Shown: piece by piece, positions 57,151-64,000 of the stretch
Layout of the letters: each line of letters starts with the position of its first letter
Position numbering within the stretch: the stretch's first letter is position 1
Source of the DNA: Yoonia sp. I 8.24
GTDB taxonomy: Bacteria > Pseudomonadota > Alphaproteobacteria > Rhodobacterales > Rhodobacteraceae
DNA length: 64,000 bases
Direction of reading: 5' to 3'
Assembly (NCBI RefSeq): GCF_022096995.1
Contig: NZ_JACXGQ010000009.1
Span: 55,646 to 119,645 of the forward strand
Program-made: the position numbers and the translations under genes
The notes under the pieces: generated by a model
Seen by the model: only the letters and a program-made list of their open reading frames with translations
Told to the model about the DNA's origin: nothing
The model's database searches: none

Positions 57151-58077
57151 TTAGAGCTTTTCTGTCAGCTCTGGAACCGCGTCGAACAGGTCGGCAACCA
57201 GACCGTAATCGGCGACTTGGAAGATCGGTGCTTCTTCGTCTTTGTTGATTGCGACGATGATCTTACTGTCTTTCATACCCGCAAGGTGCTGAATCGCGCC
57301 CGAGATACCAACAGCGACGTAAAGATCAGGTGCAACCACTTTGCCGGTTTGGCCAACTTGCCAGTCGTTGGGCGCATAGCCACTGTCGACAGCGGCGCGT
57401 GATGCGCCGACGGCGGCACCCAGCTTGTCTGCCAGTTTTTCGATCAGCGCAAAGTCGTCTTCGGACCCGACACCGCGACCACCAGACACAACAACACCCG
57501 CAGATGTCAGTTCTGGGCGATCGGATTCTGCAACCTTATCTTCGATCCATTCGGACAAAGCTGGGTCAGCCGTCGCACCTATGGTCTCAACAGAGGCAGA
57601 CCCGCCCATGCCAGCCGCATCAAAACCAGCGGTGCGGATCGTCATGACCTTTGTCGCATCGGCAGATTTTACGGTCTGGATCGCGTTACCTGCGTAGATT
57701 GGGCGCTCAAATGTATCAGCGTCCACGACAGCCGTGATTTCAGAAATAACCATCACATCAAGCAGTGCCGCAACGCGGGGCATGATGTTTTTCGCGTCAG
57801 TTGTGCCGGGGGCAACGATGTGGCTGTAGTCGCCAGCAAGCGATACAATCAGATCAGCCGTTGGTTCGGCGAGACGGTGGCTCAACGCGGCGTCTTCGGC
57901 ACAAAGTACCTTTGCAACGCCATCGATTTTCGCCGCTTCGTCAGCCGCAGCTTGTGCAGTTGCACCTGCGCAAAGCACGGTAACATCGCCCAAAGCGGTC
58001 GCAGCGGTCACTGCTTTTGCGGTTGCGTCAACGGCCAAGGCACCGTCGGTCACTTCGGCAAGGAGTAGAACAGCCAT
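57151..58077 (-). CDS. etfA: Electron transfer flavoprotein alpha subunit
   Basis: 308 residues. C-terminal FAD-binding domain with GGRGVGSEDDFALIEKLADK, PNDWQVGQTGKVVAPDLYVA and VGISGAIQHLAGMKDSKIIV. Passes electrons from acyl-CoA dehydrogenases to ETF-quinone oxidoreductase. The start overlaps the etfB stop by one base. Confidence 0.96.
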   Translation of the reverse strand: MAVLLLAEVTDGALAVDATAKAVTAATALGDVTVLCAGATAQAAADEAAKIDGVAKVLCAEDAALSHRLAEPTADLIVSLAGDYSHIVAPGTTDAKNIMPRVAALLDVMVISEITAVVDADTFERPIYAGNAIQTVKSADATKVMTIRTAGFDAAGMGGSASVETIGATADPALSEWIEDKVAESDRPELTSAGVVVSGGRGVGSEDDFALIEKLADKLGAAVGASRAAVDSGYAPNDWQVGQTGKVVAPDLYVAVGISGAIQHLAGMKDSKIIVAINKDEEAPIFQVADYGLVADLFDAVPELTEKL

Positions 58078-58835
58078 TATACAGCCCCCGCTTCTTTGAG
58101 TTTCTCGACCAGCTCATCCACTGATCCAACGATGATCCCAGCCTGACGTGAGGCGGGTTCTGATGTGCCAACCACGCTCAGGCGCGGTGTCACGTCAACG
58201 CCGTAATCAGCAGGCGTTTTTTCATCAAGCGGCTTTTTCTTCGCCTTCATGATGTTTGGAAGCGAAGCATAACGTGGCTCGTTCAGGCGCAGGTCAACGC
58301 TGATGATGGTCGGGGTTTTAACCTTGATGGTTTGCAACCCGCCGTCAACTTCGCGTGTGACAACGGCGCTGTCACCGTCCAAGTTCACTTCTGATGCGAA
58401 TGTTGCTTGTGACCAACCGAGCAGCGCAGACAACATTTGGCCTGTGGCGTTCATGTCGTTGTCGATCGCTTGCTTGCCGCAAAGCACGAGACCTGGCTCT
58501 TCTTCTTTGACGATAGCAGCAAGGATTTTCGCAACAGCCAAAGGTTCGATATCGGTATGGACGTCGTCAGCCGCAATGACCAAAATCGCGCGGTCAGCGC
58601 CCATTGCCAATGCTGTGCGCAGGGTTTCTTGCGCTTGTTTCACACCGATGGAAACAGCGATGACTTCTTCCACTTTGCCAGCTTCGCGCAGGCGAATGGC
58701 TTCTTCGACGGCAATCTCATCGAACGGGTTCATGGACATTTTGACATTTGCGAGATCGACGCCTGTGCCGTCCGCTTTGACGCGAACCTTCACATTATAG
58801 TCGATCACGCGCTTGACGGGTACGATGACCTTCAT
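58077..58835 (-). CDS. etfB: Electron transfer flavoprotein beta subunit
   Basis: 252 residues. Signatures [36 protein letters not shown] and [20 protein letters not shown]. Binds AMP and dimerises with EtfA. Led by a long upstream region containing GACGTC repeats at 58939-58965, and by AAGGAGAAAAACG as ribosome-binding site. Confidence 0.96.
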   Translation of the reverse strand: MKVIVPVKRVIDYNVKVRVKADGTGVDLANVKMSMNPFDEIAVEEAIRLREAGKVEEVIAVSIGVKQAQETLRTALAMGADRAILVIAADDVHTDIEPLAVAKILAAIVKEEEPGLVLCGKQAIDNDMNATGQMLSALLGWSQATFASEVNLDGDSAVVTREVDGGLQTIKVKTPTIISVDLRLNEPRYASLPNIMKAKKKPLDEKTPADYGVDVTPRLSVVGTSEPASRQAGIIVGSVDELVEKLKEAGAV

Positions 58836-58938
58836 CTGCGTTTTTCTCCTTAGAAAATTGATCGTAGTTATTCTCGTGACAGTGTTAGCGAGTCGTCACA
58901 GGTGACAACAGTGTAAAATCGACGCGGTAAGGCGCTAG

Positions 58939-58965
58939 GACGTCACGTTCTTGACGTCGACGTCA
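58939..58965. promoter_or_regulatory. GACGTC cluster upstream of etfBA
   Basis: TGACGTCGACGTCA at 58952-58965 is a perfect 14-base palindrome holding two GACGTC units; a further GACGTCA starts at 58939. Located about 105-130 bp upstream of the etfB start. Candidate operator; regulator unknown. Confidence 0.45.
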
Positions 58966-59301
58966 GCGAAACCCGGGGGTATATCGGGCCTAAAACCCCG
59001 CAATACAGGTTTTTTTGGTGTTTTGAACGCCGGATTGGGCGCGCGTTTTTTGGGCTAAGTTTTTGTTTTTTAGAATGAAAGATTAGGAATTTATGCAGCT
59101 AGTGGGCCCGTTTTCGTGGTCATGCAACTGTTGGGTGACGGCAGTGACCACGCAACATATGCAACAACTGGCGGGATGAAACATGTCGAATCTGGCGTTA
59201 TCGATGTGTCGATTTTGGCTGGATGCGTGTCGAAAATATATGCAGTCGGCGTAAAATCCCGACGCGCGCGACGCAAAATGACGCCTGGTGTGGGTCGCTC
59301 G

Positions 59302-59324
59302 CGTAGGGTGGATCTTGATCCACC
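59302..59324. terminator. Repeated hairpin after the adenosyltransferase gene
   Basis: Same 23-nt unit as 42475-42497 (CGTAG then GGTGGATC, TT, GATCCACC). It lies six bases beyond the stop of the minus-strand adenosyltransferase gene. Confidence 0.6.
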
Positions 59325-59329
59325 GCCCC

Positions 59330-59902
59330 TTAGCGGTTCGCGCCCGGCACCCATAGCACGTCTTCTTTGCCGTTGGCATTCGCAATGCGGCTGGCTTGGA
59401 AAAACCAATCTGACACGCGGTTCAAGTATTTCACTGCAACGGGGTTCACGTCATCAGTGCCCGCCAGTTCAACAACCAACCTTTCGGCCCTGCGTGACAC
59501 TGTGCGGCACAAATGTAGATGCGCGGCAAGCGCCGATCCGCCCGGTAGCACGAAGCTGCGCAAGGGATCGACCTGCGCTGTCATCGCGTCGATTTCTATC
59601 TCTAGCCGGCTCACTTGCGCACCGGACATGCGCAGCGGCGGGTACTCGGCATCTGCGTCTTTATCCATATCGGGGCGGCACAGGTCTGCGCCCAGATCAA
59701 ACAGATCGTTCTGGATCATCGCCAGTTGTGCGTCTATCTCACCGGTTGCATGCAAGCGCGCTAATCCGACCGTCGCATTTGTTTCGTCAACGGTGCCATA
59801 GGCGTTCACGCGTAGATCATGCTTCGCAACCCGGCTGCCATTGCCCAGTGCCGTTTCGCCAGCGTCGCCGGACTTTGTGTAGATTTTATTTAAGACAACC
59901 AT
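59330..59902 (-). CDS. Cob(I)yrinic acid a,c-diamide adenosyltransferase (PduO-type)
   Basis: 190 residues. Signature YTKSGDAGETALGNGSRVAK then LRVNAYGTVDETNATVGLAR, and the C-terminal RTVSRRAERLVVELA and YLNRVSDWFFQASR. Makes adenosylcobalamin, the cofactor of methylmalonyl- and ethylmalonyl-CoA mutases, fitting the pathway suggested by mcd. Follows the small membrane protein on the same strand after three bases. Confidence 0.93.
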   Translation of the reverse strand: MVVLNKIYTKSGDAGETALGNGSRVAKHDLRVNAYGTVDETNATVGLARLHATGEIDAQLAMIQNDLFDLGADLCRPDMDKDADAEYPPLRMSGAQVSRLEIEIDAMTAQVDPLRSFVLPGGSALAAHLHLCRTVSRRAERLVVELAGTDDVNPVAVKYLNRVSDWFFQASRIANANGKEDVLWVPGANR

Positions 59903-59905
59903 GGA

Positions 59906-60112
59906 TCAGGCTCCTGAGCTGCGCAGATACGCAAATGCGATAATCAGCACGACCGCGATGAATTGCGCGCCAATCCGCCAGCGCATGATTCTATTGGCGT
60001 GTTTGCGGTTAAATTCGCCCCCTTTGGCAAATGTGCCGATCCCAAACATAAGAATCGCCAGAACAGCGAGCGCTGAAACTGCTACAATCCAGAAAAACGG
60101 GTCATTTGCCAT
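59906..60112 (-). CDS. Small twin-helix membrane protein (HIG1-like)
   Basis: 68 residues from 60112, chosen because AAGG lies nine bases upstream (the ATG at 60121 abuts it). Two helices, WIVAVSALAVLAILMFGIGT and FIAVVLIIAFAYL, around KGGEFNRKHANRIMRWRIGA, the pattern of HIG1/twin-transmembrane proteins linked in some bacteria to cytochrome oxidase. Function here unknown. Confidence 0.85.
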   Translation of the reverse strand: MANDPFFWIVAVSALAVLAILMFGIGTFAKGGEFNRKHANRIMRWRIGAQFIAVVLIIAFAYLRSSGA

Positions 60113-60154
60113 TTGTGTCATCCTTTTCGGGTTCGGTTCCCTGCGATGTAGCGG

Positions 60155-60982
60155 TTAGCCGCGTAAAATCAATGCATCCAACCACCGCGTCGGCAAGATA
60201 CGCCGCAACGCGCCCATAAGATAGGTCGGGGTTGTCACATAGTAGCGCGGCTTGGGTCGTTTTGCTGTCAGCGCGTGCAAGAGCTTCTTGGTCACAGCGG
60301 ATGGCGGCAGCTCAAACTGATCGGGTCCGCTGTCGGTGTAAAGCCGTGACAATATATCTTTATACTCGTCAACGCGTGCTGATTTTTTCCAATCAACCCA
60401 TTTTTCAAAATGCGGGATGGCGTTTTGGCGGATGTCGGATGTGATCGGGCCGGGTTCGATCAGGATGACTTTGATCGGGGTATCATGCATTTCAATGCGC
60501 AGCACGTCCGTCAGACCTTCGAGCGCGAATTTCGTTGATACATAGGCCCCGCGCCATTTCATCCCAACCAGTCCAAGTACGGATGAACAATTGATGATCC
60601 GCCCATGACCTTGGGCGCGCATCACGGGAATCACTTGGCGGGTGAGCGCGTGATAGCCAAATACGTTGGCCTCAAATATGGCGCGCAAGGCCCCCGCCGG
60701 CAGGTCTTCAAGCGCGCCGGGGCATGCAAAAGCGCCATTGTTATAAAGGGCATCCAATGTACCACCTGTGGCTGCCAAGACATCTGCCAGCCCTGCGGTG
60801 ATGCTGGCCTCATCGGCGTAATCGATCAGCGGGCTCTCAAAACCTTCGGCGATCATCCGGTCGCAGTCTTTTTGTTGGCGGCAGCTTGCAAAAACCCGCC
60901 ATCCCGCTGCGCGCAGCCCAAATGCTGCGTCATAGCCGATGCCGCTTGAGCAGCCAGTGATCAGGATTGTTTTTTGTGTCAT
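60155..60982 (-). CDS. SDR family oxidoreductase
   Basis: 275 residues from 60982 ([20 protein letters not shown]). Cofactor motif GCSSGIG, structural NNGAFACPG, and catalytic Tyr/Lys in [10 protein letters not shown] with Ser in INCSSVLG. A classical short-chain dehydrogenase of unknown substrate, followed after a short gap by the HIG1-like and adenosyltransferase genes. Confidence 0.9.
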   Translation of the reverse strand: MTQKTILITGCSSGIGYDAAFGLRAAGWRVFASCRQQKDCDRMIAEGFESPLIDYADEASITAGLADVLAATGGTLDALYNNGAFACPGALEDLPAGALRAIFEANVFGYHALTRQVIPVMRAQGHGRIINCSSVLGLVGMKWRGAYVSTKFALEGLTDVLRIEMHDTPIKVILIEPGPITSDIRQNAIPHFEKWVDWKKSARVDEYKDILSRLYTDSGPDQFELPPSAVTKKLLHALTAKRPKPRYYVTTPTYLMGALRRILPTRWLDALILRG

Positions 60983-61076
60983 AGCGCATATGTGCCGGGT
61001 TCGCAGCAAGGTCACAAGCACCTGTAAAGAGTTTCTAAGCTTTACGTGGCAAAATCGCAGGGCTAAACCAAACCCT

Positions 61077-63383
61077 ATGACTGATCAGACCAGCGACCCG
61101 GCTATGGGCCCCATCGACACGACCGAAACTTTGCGCAAGGCCATTGGTGACCGCTACCTGACCTATGCGCTGTCGACAATTATGCACCGGGCCTTGCCGG
61201 ACGCGCGTGACGGGCTGAAGCCAGTTCACCGCCGGATTCTATATGCCATGAGCCGTCTCCGCCTGTCTCCGACTGGCGGGTTTTTGAAGTCTGCCAAAAT
61301 CAGCGGCGACACGATGGGTGATTTCCACCCGCACGGCGATGCCGCGATCTATGACGCGATGGCGCGCTTGGCCCAAGATTTCAACGTCCGTTACCCGCTG
61401 GTCGATGGGCAGGGGAACTTTGGCAATATCGACGGCGATAACCCCGCCGCGTCGCGTTACACAGAGGCGCGGATGACCGCCGCTGCTGAGGCATTGCTGG
61501 AAGGTCTTTCCGAAGATTCGGTCGATTTTCGCGATAACTATGATGGGCGTCTGACAGAACCCGCGGTGCTGCCGGCGACGTTCCCCAACCTTTTGGCAAA
61601 CGGGTCGACGGGTATTGCGGTGGGGATGGCGACTAATATCCCGCCCCATAATTTGCATGAATTGATCGAGGCCTGTCTGCATCTGATCAAAACGCCCGAC
61701 GCGCGTGACGATACATTGCTTAACTACACCCCGGGCCCGGATTTTCCGACTGGCGGTGTAATTGTTGAGCCCGAAGAAAACATCGCAACCGCCTATCGCA
61801 CCGGGCGCGGTGCATTTCGTTTGCGTGCCAAGTGGGAGGTCGAGGACCTTGGCCGTGGTACATGGCAGGTCGTTGTCACTGAAATCCCCTATCAGGTGCA
61901 AAAGTCGAAACTGATCGAAAAGCTGGCCGAAGTGATCCAGCTCAAGAAAGTGCCTTTGCTCGCTGATGTACGCGACGAATCCGCCGAAGATATCCGCATC
62001 GTGCTGGAGCCGCGCGCGAAAACCGTCGATCCTGAGGTGATGATGGGGATGCTGTTCCGCAACTCTGACCTTGAGACACGGTTCAGCCTGAATATGAACG
62101 TGTTGATCGACGGCGTGACGCCAAAAGTTTGCTCGCTCAAGGAAGTGCTGCGGGCCTTTCTTGATCACCGCCGCGAGGTTCTGACCCGCCGCAGCCAGTA
62201 CCGTCTTGAAAAGATTGACCACCGTCTTGAGGTCTTGGAAGGCTTTATCATTGCCTTCCTCCATCTTGACCGGGTGATCGACATCATCCGTTACGACGAC
62301 GACCCTAAAAAGGCGCTGATCGCCGAAGATTGGGCCAAGACCCATGTGCGCGCAATGTCAGAGGCCGATTACCAATCGCCCACGGGTCTTGATCCTGAAG
62401 TTTCGCTGACCGAAACCCAAGCCGAAGCCATTTTAAACATGCGCCTGCGCAGTTTGCGCCGCCTCGAAGAAATGGAACTGGTCGCAGAACGCGACGCTTT
62501 GCGCGCCGAACGCGCTGGCATTGAAGAATTATTGGCAAGCGGTGATCTGCAGTGGGCCAAGATTGCCGAACAACTGCGCGAGACCCGCAAGACATTTGGC
62601 CGCGACAGTCTGGGCGGTGCCCGTCGCACCCAATTCGCCAAGGCTGCCGAAGTGGTCGATGTGCCGCTTGAAGCGATGATCGACAAGGAACCGATTACTG
62701 TTGTTTGCTCAAAAATGGGCTGGATTCGCGCGATGACCGGGCATATCGATCTGACCCGCGAACTGAAATTCAAAGACGGTGATGGTCCGCGATTTATCTT
62801 CCATGCGGAAACCACAGATCGTTTGCTGGTCTTTGGGGCCAATGGCCGTTTTTACACAGTGTCAGCCGCGAATTTACCGGGCGGGCGTGGCATGGGCGAA
62901 CCTCTGCGGCTCATGGTCGATCTGCCAAATGAGACAGAAATCATTGATATTCTTGTGCATCAGCCGGATGCAAAGCTGTTGCTTGCCTCGGCCGAAGGCA
63001 ACGGCTTTGTGGTGCCAGAAGCGGATGTTGTGGCACAAACCAAAAACGGCAAACAGGTGCTGAACGTCGCAAGTGGTGCCGCGCGGGTCTGTAAGCGCGT
63101 TGATGGCGATTTTGTTGCGGTGGTTGGTGAAAACCGCAAGGTGCTCGTGTTTCCCCTCGATGAGTTGCCTGAAATGGGGCGAGGCAAAGGCGTTCGGCTG
63201 CAAAAGTACAAAGACGGCGGTATGTCCGATGCGACAACATTTACGCGGGCCGAAGGGCTCAGCTGGCTTGATCCTGCAGGGCGGACACGCACCGAAACGG
63301 AATTGGCCGAATGGTCCGGCAAACGGGCCAGCGCTGGGCGGATGGCGCCTCGTGGGTTCCCGCGCGACAATAAATTTACCTGA
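61077..63383 (+). CDS. parC: DNA topoisomerase IV subunit A
   Basis: 768 residues from 61077 ([19 protein letters not shown]). GyrA/ParC type IIA core: [40 protein letters not shown], catalytic Tyr in [12 protein letters not shown], and [18 protein letters not shown]. The C-terminus has the beta-propeller repeats but no GyrA-box QRRGGKG, supporting ParC over GyrA. Decatenates chromosomes; parE is not in the window. No clear ribosome-binding site. Confidence 0.93.
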   Translation: MTDQTSDPAMGPIDTTETLRKAIGDRYLTYALSTIMHRALPDARDGLKPVHRRILYAMSRLRLSPTGGFLKSAKISGDTMGDFHPHGDAAIYDAMARLAQDFNVRYPLVDGQGNFGNIDGDNPAASRYTEARMTAAAEALLEGLSEDSVDFRDNYDGRLTEPAVLPATFPNLLANGSTGIAVGMATNIPPHNLHELIEACLHLIKTPDARDDTLLNYTPGPDFPTGGVIVEPEENIATAYRTGRGAFRLRAKWEVEDLGRGTWQVVVTEIPYQVQKSKLIEKLAEVIQLKKVPLLADVRDESAEDIRIVLEPRAKTVDPEVMMGMLFRNSDLETRFSLNMNVLIDGVTPKVCSLKEVLRAFLDHRREVLTRRSQYRLEKIDHRLEVLEGFIIAFLHLDRVIDIIRYDDDPKKALIAEDWAKTHVRAMSEADYQSPTGLDPEVSLTETQAEAILNMRLRSLRRLEEMELVAERDALRAERAGIEELLASGDLQWAKIAEQLRETRKTFGRDSLGGARRTQFAKAAEVVDVPLEAMIDKEPITVVCSKMGWIRAMTGHIDLTRELKFKDGDGPRFIFHAETTDRLLVFGANGRFYTVSAANLPGGRGMGEPLRLMVDLPNETEIIDILVHQPDAKLLLASAEGNGFVVPEADVVAQTKNGKQVLNVASGAARVCKRVDGDFVAVVGENRKVLVFPLDELPEMGRGKGVRLQKYKDGGMSDATTFTRAEGLSWLDPAGRTRTETELAEWSGKRASAGRMAPRGFPRDNKFT

Positions 63384-63386
63384 ACC

Positions 63387-63758
63387 CTAGCGGTGCTGAT
63401 CGATCAAGATCGCATTTCCGTCAGGATCCAAAAGCGAGATTGAACCGGGGCCAGTGCCGTTTGGATCGGTTTGATCTTTCAGTGTGATTCCCGACTCTAG
63501 TAGGCGGGCCTGGATCGCGCGCACATCGTCAAACGGGTCAACATCTTGCGCGCTTTGATCCCAGCCGGGATTGAACGTCAGGGTGTTTTTACCGATAAAC
63601 CCGCCAAATAGCCCTAGCACCGTTTCGCCATTCTTAAGGATAAGCCAGCCTTGCGATGCGTCACCGCCAAAGTCGCCAAAACCAAGATGCCGATAAAAAT
63701 CACGGCTCTTTTCGACGTCTTTGACATTCAAGCTGACAGAAAATGCGCCAAGTTTCAT
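63387..63758 (-). CDS. VOC (glyoxalase/bleomycin-resistance fold) protein
   Basis: 123 residues. Begins FSVSLNVKDVEKSRDFYRHL and ends SISLLDPDGNAILIDQH, with metal-ligand positions typical of small VOC dimers. Substrate unknown. Convergent with parC. Confidence 0.88.
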   Translation of the reverse strand: MKLGAFSVSLNVKDVEKSRDFYRHLGFGDFGGDASQGWLILKNGETVLGLFGGFIGKNTLTFNPGWDQSAQDVDPFDDVRAIQARLLESGITLKDQTDPNGTGPGSISLLDPDGNAILIDQHR

Positions 63759-63903
63759 CTGTGACCTCCGATTGTGATTGGCGGGGGGTATAGCATGAAT
63801 GTCCCGGCATTTGAATTTCAGCGATATTGGGTTGATTTCTGGACCGATTCCAAATACATCGCCCGCGATGTTGGACCGGGCCGCAATGGCCCCACAAAAT
63901 TAA

Positions 63904-64000
<97 letters not shown>

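Larger units (their letters stand above)
58836..59329. other. Non-coding region upstream of etfBA
   Basis: About 490 bp without a supportable gene. It contains a perfect palindrome at 58952-58965, a third GACGTC at 58939, a nearby GTCAC-AG-GTGAC element near 58895-58907, several T-rich runs around 59005-59075, and the shared hairpin at 59302-59324. No riboswitch or tRNA recognised. Confidence 0.6.

Noticed and set aside
58966..59300. Cobalamin riboswitch upstream of the adenosyltransferase or etf genes
   Set aside because: The adenosyltransferase reads away from this region, and no B12-box sequence is recognisable.
59116..59943. Plus-strand frame across the etf gap and adenosyltransferase gene
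   Set aside because: It runs opposite the adenosyltransferase gene, lacks a ribosome-binding site and has shadow-type composition.
61239..62345. Long minus-strand open frame inside parC
   Set aside because: It lies entirely opposite a strongly conserved parC and has composition typical of an antisense shadow.

Overview
The window is a stretch of chromosome from an alphaproteobacterium of the order Rhodobacterales (Roseobacter-type). The evidence is gene order and family content: pckA divergent from chvI-chvG-hprK-rapZ-PTS IIA-HPr; pdxJ-acpS-lepB-rnc-era-DUF1491-recO; a COQ9 protein; a long acyl-CoA dehydrogenase of the methylsuccinyl-CoA type; DUF6473; and several proteins with a Hint_2 (Hedgehog/intein) domain. 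Most of the window is densely packed core genome with short gaps and many 1-4 nt stop/start overlaps. I found no tRNA, rRNA, CRISPR array, insertion sequence or prophage.

Layout. 1-3498: the 3' part of tamB. 3679-4740: first Hint protein. 4890-8385: dapB, rbfA, a DUF2233 protein, a Nudix hydrolase and a YbbN/CnoX-type thioredoxin. 8413-10921: LON-like protein, Trm112 protein, an uncharacterised small gene and a UbiH-type hydroxylase. 11109-15728: accessory genes (lipoprotein, Cys-tailed HTH protein, amidase, tiny secreted protein, and an Lrp/LysE/DUF2000 cassette). 16009-20243: aminotransferase and ftsK. 20294-22663: two more Hint genes, one frameshifted. 22895-28538: rpsU, coq9, quinone oxidoreductase, TRIC-type channel, rnhA, methyltransferase, ispH and NYN nuclease. 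28647-32550: folK, rpoZ, relA/spoT, DUF2062. 32579-38837: pdxJ, lysE, acpS, two tandem lepB genes, rnc, era, DUF1491 and recO. 38834-42444: methylsuccinyl-CoA dehydrogenase, TSUP permease and two hypotheticals. 42505-49748: pckA, the ChvIG/PTS signalling block and an acyltransferase. 49745-56522: hydroxybutyryl-CoA dehydrogenase, DUF6473, a compact AMP ligase with an atypical thiolase, a nitroreductase and the biotin transporter bioMNY. 57151-63758: etfBA, cobalamin adenosyltransferase, SDR, parC and a VOC protein. 63916-64000: the start of tuf.

Functional links. Several genes fit acetate, short-chain acyl-CoA and gluconeogenic metabolism: methylsuccinyl-CoA dehydrogenase, hydroxybutyryl-CoA dehydrogenase, ETF to take the electrons, cobalamin adenosyltransferase for B12-dependent mutases, biotin uptake for carboxylases, and pckA. 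The ChvIG two-component system sits with an incomplete PTS (HprK, IIA, HPr, with no sugar permease here), the usual alphaproteobacterial regulatory arrangement.

Most worth a second look: the Hint-protein family with different N-terminal modules; a LysE gene whose only sensible start is ATT; a 34-bp near-perfect inverted repeat before recO; a 23-nt hairpin repeated after two unrelated genes; a ligase/thiolase pair in which the thiolase lacks two catalytic residues; tandem lepB paralogues; and four convergent gene pairs that share their stop codons in one tetranucleotide.
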